Assembly: GCA_030627145.1 (NCBI GenBank)
Contig: DAOUSQ010000054.1
Coordinates: forward strand, 1 to 6,994
DNA length: 6,994 nucleotides
Source of the DNA: Syntrophomonadaceae bacterium
GTDB lineage: Bacteria; Bacillota_B; Syntrophomonadia; Syntrophomonadales; Syntrophomonadaceae
Direction of reading: 5' to 3'
The position numbers and the translations under genes were made by a program. Positions within the stretch are counted from its first letter, which is position 1. Each line of letters begins with the position of its first letter. Below are positions 6,233-6,994 of this stretch, piece by piece. Under the pieces are notes generated by a model. It searched no databases and had not been told where the DNA came from. It was given only the letters and a program-made list of their open reading frames with translations.

Positions 6233-6326
6233 TTACTGTATACAATGGCATTCACTTTTTATGCGGTGTTAAAGCGAAGGGAAAATGTTCCTGTCCGTAT
6301 GAAAGCAATCTATGTAGCTTAATCAG

Positions 6327-6653
6327 TCAATTATTTCTTTCCATATTGGCAATTAAAGAAGGTAAATCTTCTTGAATCGTTTTCCAGATAATATCTAAAT
6401 CTACCCCCCAGTATTCGTGAATTAATATATTCCTAATCCCACGCATTGCATTCCATGGAATACCGGGATACTGTTCCTGAATTTCATCTGAAACATGCGT
6501 CGCTGCCTCTCCAATGATTTCCAAATTTCGAAGCACTGCATCAACAACTTGTTCATTATTTATAAACTCATCATAAGTTAAATTATCAGTATAGCGAATA
6601 ATTTTTATGGTAGATTCCCTGATATCATCAAAGTATAGGAGATGGTCTCTCAT
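6327..6653 (-). CDS. hepT: HepT-like HEPN-domain ribonuclease toxin (DUF86 family)
   Basis: At 108 residues this is a typical all-helical HepT/DUF86 protein. HEPN toxins cut RNA using an R-X4-6-H-X-Y motif; here it is RNILIHEY, with Arg74, His79 and Tyr81. Family hallmarks around it are also present: AVLRNLEIIGEAA (39-51), PGIPWNAMRGIRN (63-75) and WKTI followed by LPSL (97-100). In the characterised Shewanella pair the antitoxin MntA adds AMP units to the Tyr of this motif and so silences the nuclease; the intact Tyr81 fits that mechanism. The start overlaps the mntA stop by four bases (ATGA), the usual order of antitoxin first. The protein appears complete. A toxin role is inferred from family and partner. 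Confidence 0.88.
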   Translation of the reverse strand: MRDHLLYFDDIRESTIKIIRYTDNLTYDEFINNEQVVDAVLRNLEIIGEAATHVSDEIQEQYPGIPWNAMRGIRNILIHEYWGVDLDIIWKTIQEDLPSLIANMERNN

Positions 6654-6931
6654 ATATCAACCACTTCCTTAAGTATGCGCTCCCTTATTCTTGGTTTCAC
6701 AGCTTTTTCAGTAACTAAATCCACCTTGCGATGTAATATTTTTTCTAAGGTTTCCTTCAGTTCCACAAATGCAAAAAGGCTAACAGGTTCTAAAAATTCG
6801 ACCAGCAAGTCAACATCACTGTCCTCATTTTCCTCACCACGAGCAAAGGAACCAAAAACTCCAATTTTTTTCACTTTATATGTTTCACCCAGTTCTGATA
6901 AATGCGGTCTGATAGTCTCGATTGGGTTCAT
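6650..6931 (-). CDS. mntA: MntA-like minimal nucleotidyltransferase antitoxin
   Basis: This 93-residue protein belongs to the DNA polymerase beta-like minimal nucleotidyltransferases. The signature G-S-X10-D-X-D is visible as GSFARGEENEDSDVDLLVEF, with Gly27, Ser28, Asp39 and Asp41. A third acidic residue, Asp71, sits in RKVDLVT. It should use ATP to AMPylate the partner HepT toxin and neutralise it. The start at 6931 has AAGGGGG 7 nt upstream, a strong ribosome site. It overlaps hepT by 4 bp, so the two are co-translated. The 63 bp upstream to the window end are AT-rich without a convincing promoter, so the promoter may lie outside. Confidence 0.88.
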   Translation of the reverse strand: MNPIETIRPHLSELGETYKVKKIGVFGSFARGEENEDSDVDLLVEFLEPVSLFAFVELKETLEKILHRKVDLVTEKAVKPRIRERILKEVVDI

Positions 6932-6994
6932 AATTTAACCCCCTTTTTATCAAATCAACAGAATAATAATTCCTTTTAGTATCTTTTCTTAAAA

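Larger units (their letters stand above)
5640..6326. other. gene-poor scar between the toxin-antitoxin pair and the trp promoter
   Basis: About 690 bp without an intact, recognisable gene. It contains the hypothetical fragment, the AT-rich repeat and the EamA remnant, all pointing left like the neighbouring genes. I see no terminal inverted repeats, target-site duplication, recombinase, tRNA or intrinsic terminator. Decay by deletion and frameshift explains the content better than a specific mobile element. Confidence 0.55.

Noticed and set aside
6183..6251. VNVDETWLQ peptide as part of a DDE transposase (similar to the 'VDETY' motif of some insertion sequences)
   Set aside because: The similarity is only a few residues; no helix-turn-helix, further catalytic residues or inverted repeats were seen nearby.
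5640..6326. CRISPR array, tRNA or insertion-sequence ends in the gene-poor region
   Set aside because: No regularly spaced repeats, cloverleaf-like sequence or terminal inverted repeats could be found by eye.
6055..6375. 106-residue plus-strand open frame across the scar and the 3' end of hepT
   Set aside because: It has no Shine-Dalgarno and no recognisable domain, and it overlaps hepT antisense. The minus-strand fragments explain the region better.

Overview
The window looks like a chromosomal segment of an AT-rich, low-GC Gram-positive bacterium, most likely a Clostridia-class Firmicute. The evidence is strong AGGAGG-type ribosome sites, a consensus sigma-A-type promoter, the trpEGDCF gene order, a B. 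subtilis/Thermotoga-type DAHP synthase, and GAG/UAG triplet arrays of the kind bound by TRAP (MtrB). The genus cannot be told from this sequence. All convincing genes lie on the minus strand, so the biological order runs from right to left.

At the right end (6931-6327) is a two-gene toxin-antitoxin module. An MntA-type minimal nucleotidyltransferase overlaps a HepT-type HEPN ribonuclease by four bases. To its left, about 6320-5640 is a scar of decayed coding sequence. It holds a fragmentary hypothetical protein that appears frameshifted near its start (6251-5945), an AT-rich stretch with a 12-bp tandem repeat, and the last ~56 codons of an EamA/DMT-family membrane transporter (5818-5648).

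The main unit is a tryptophan operon. A near-perfect promoter (TTGACA, 17 bp, TATAGT; 5600-5572) drives a leader of only about 65 nt into trpE (anthranilate synthase I), trpG (glutamine amidotransferase), trpD (phosphoribosyltransferase), trpC (indole-3-glycerol-phosphate synthase) and trpF (phosphoribosylanthranilate isomerase). These genes abut or overlap, except for a 56-bp gap before trpD and a 101-bp gap after trpF. After the second gap comes a DAHP synthase gene (aroF) that runs off the left edge within about one residue of its expected end. DAHP synthase makes the first shikimate-pathway intermediate, so the operon couples chorismate supply to tryptophan synthesis. trpB and trpA are not in the window and may follow aroF.

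Two observations stand out. First, both the trpE and trpD ribosome-binding sites are embedded in runs of GAG/UAG triplets spaced exactly five bases apart. This is the signature of TRAP RNA-binding sites, and the leader has no room for a classical attenuator, so translational repression by a TRAP-like protein is the natural hypothesis. Second, the DAHP synthase has Arg (CGT) where the family has its metal-binding Cys, while the other three metal ligands are present at exactly the expected spacing. It is also the short form, without the N-terminal regulatory domain.
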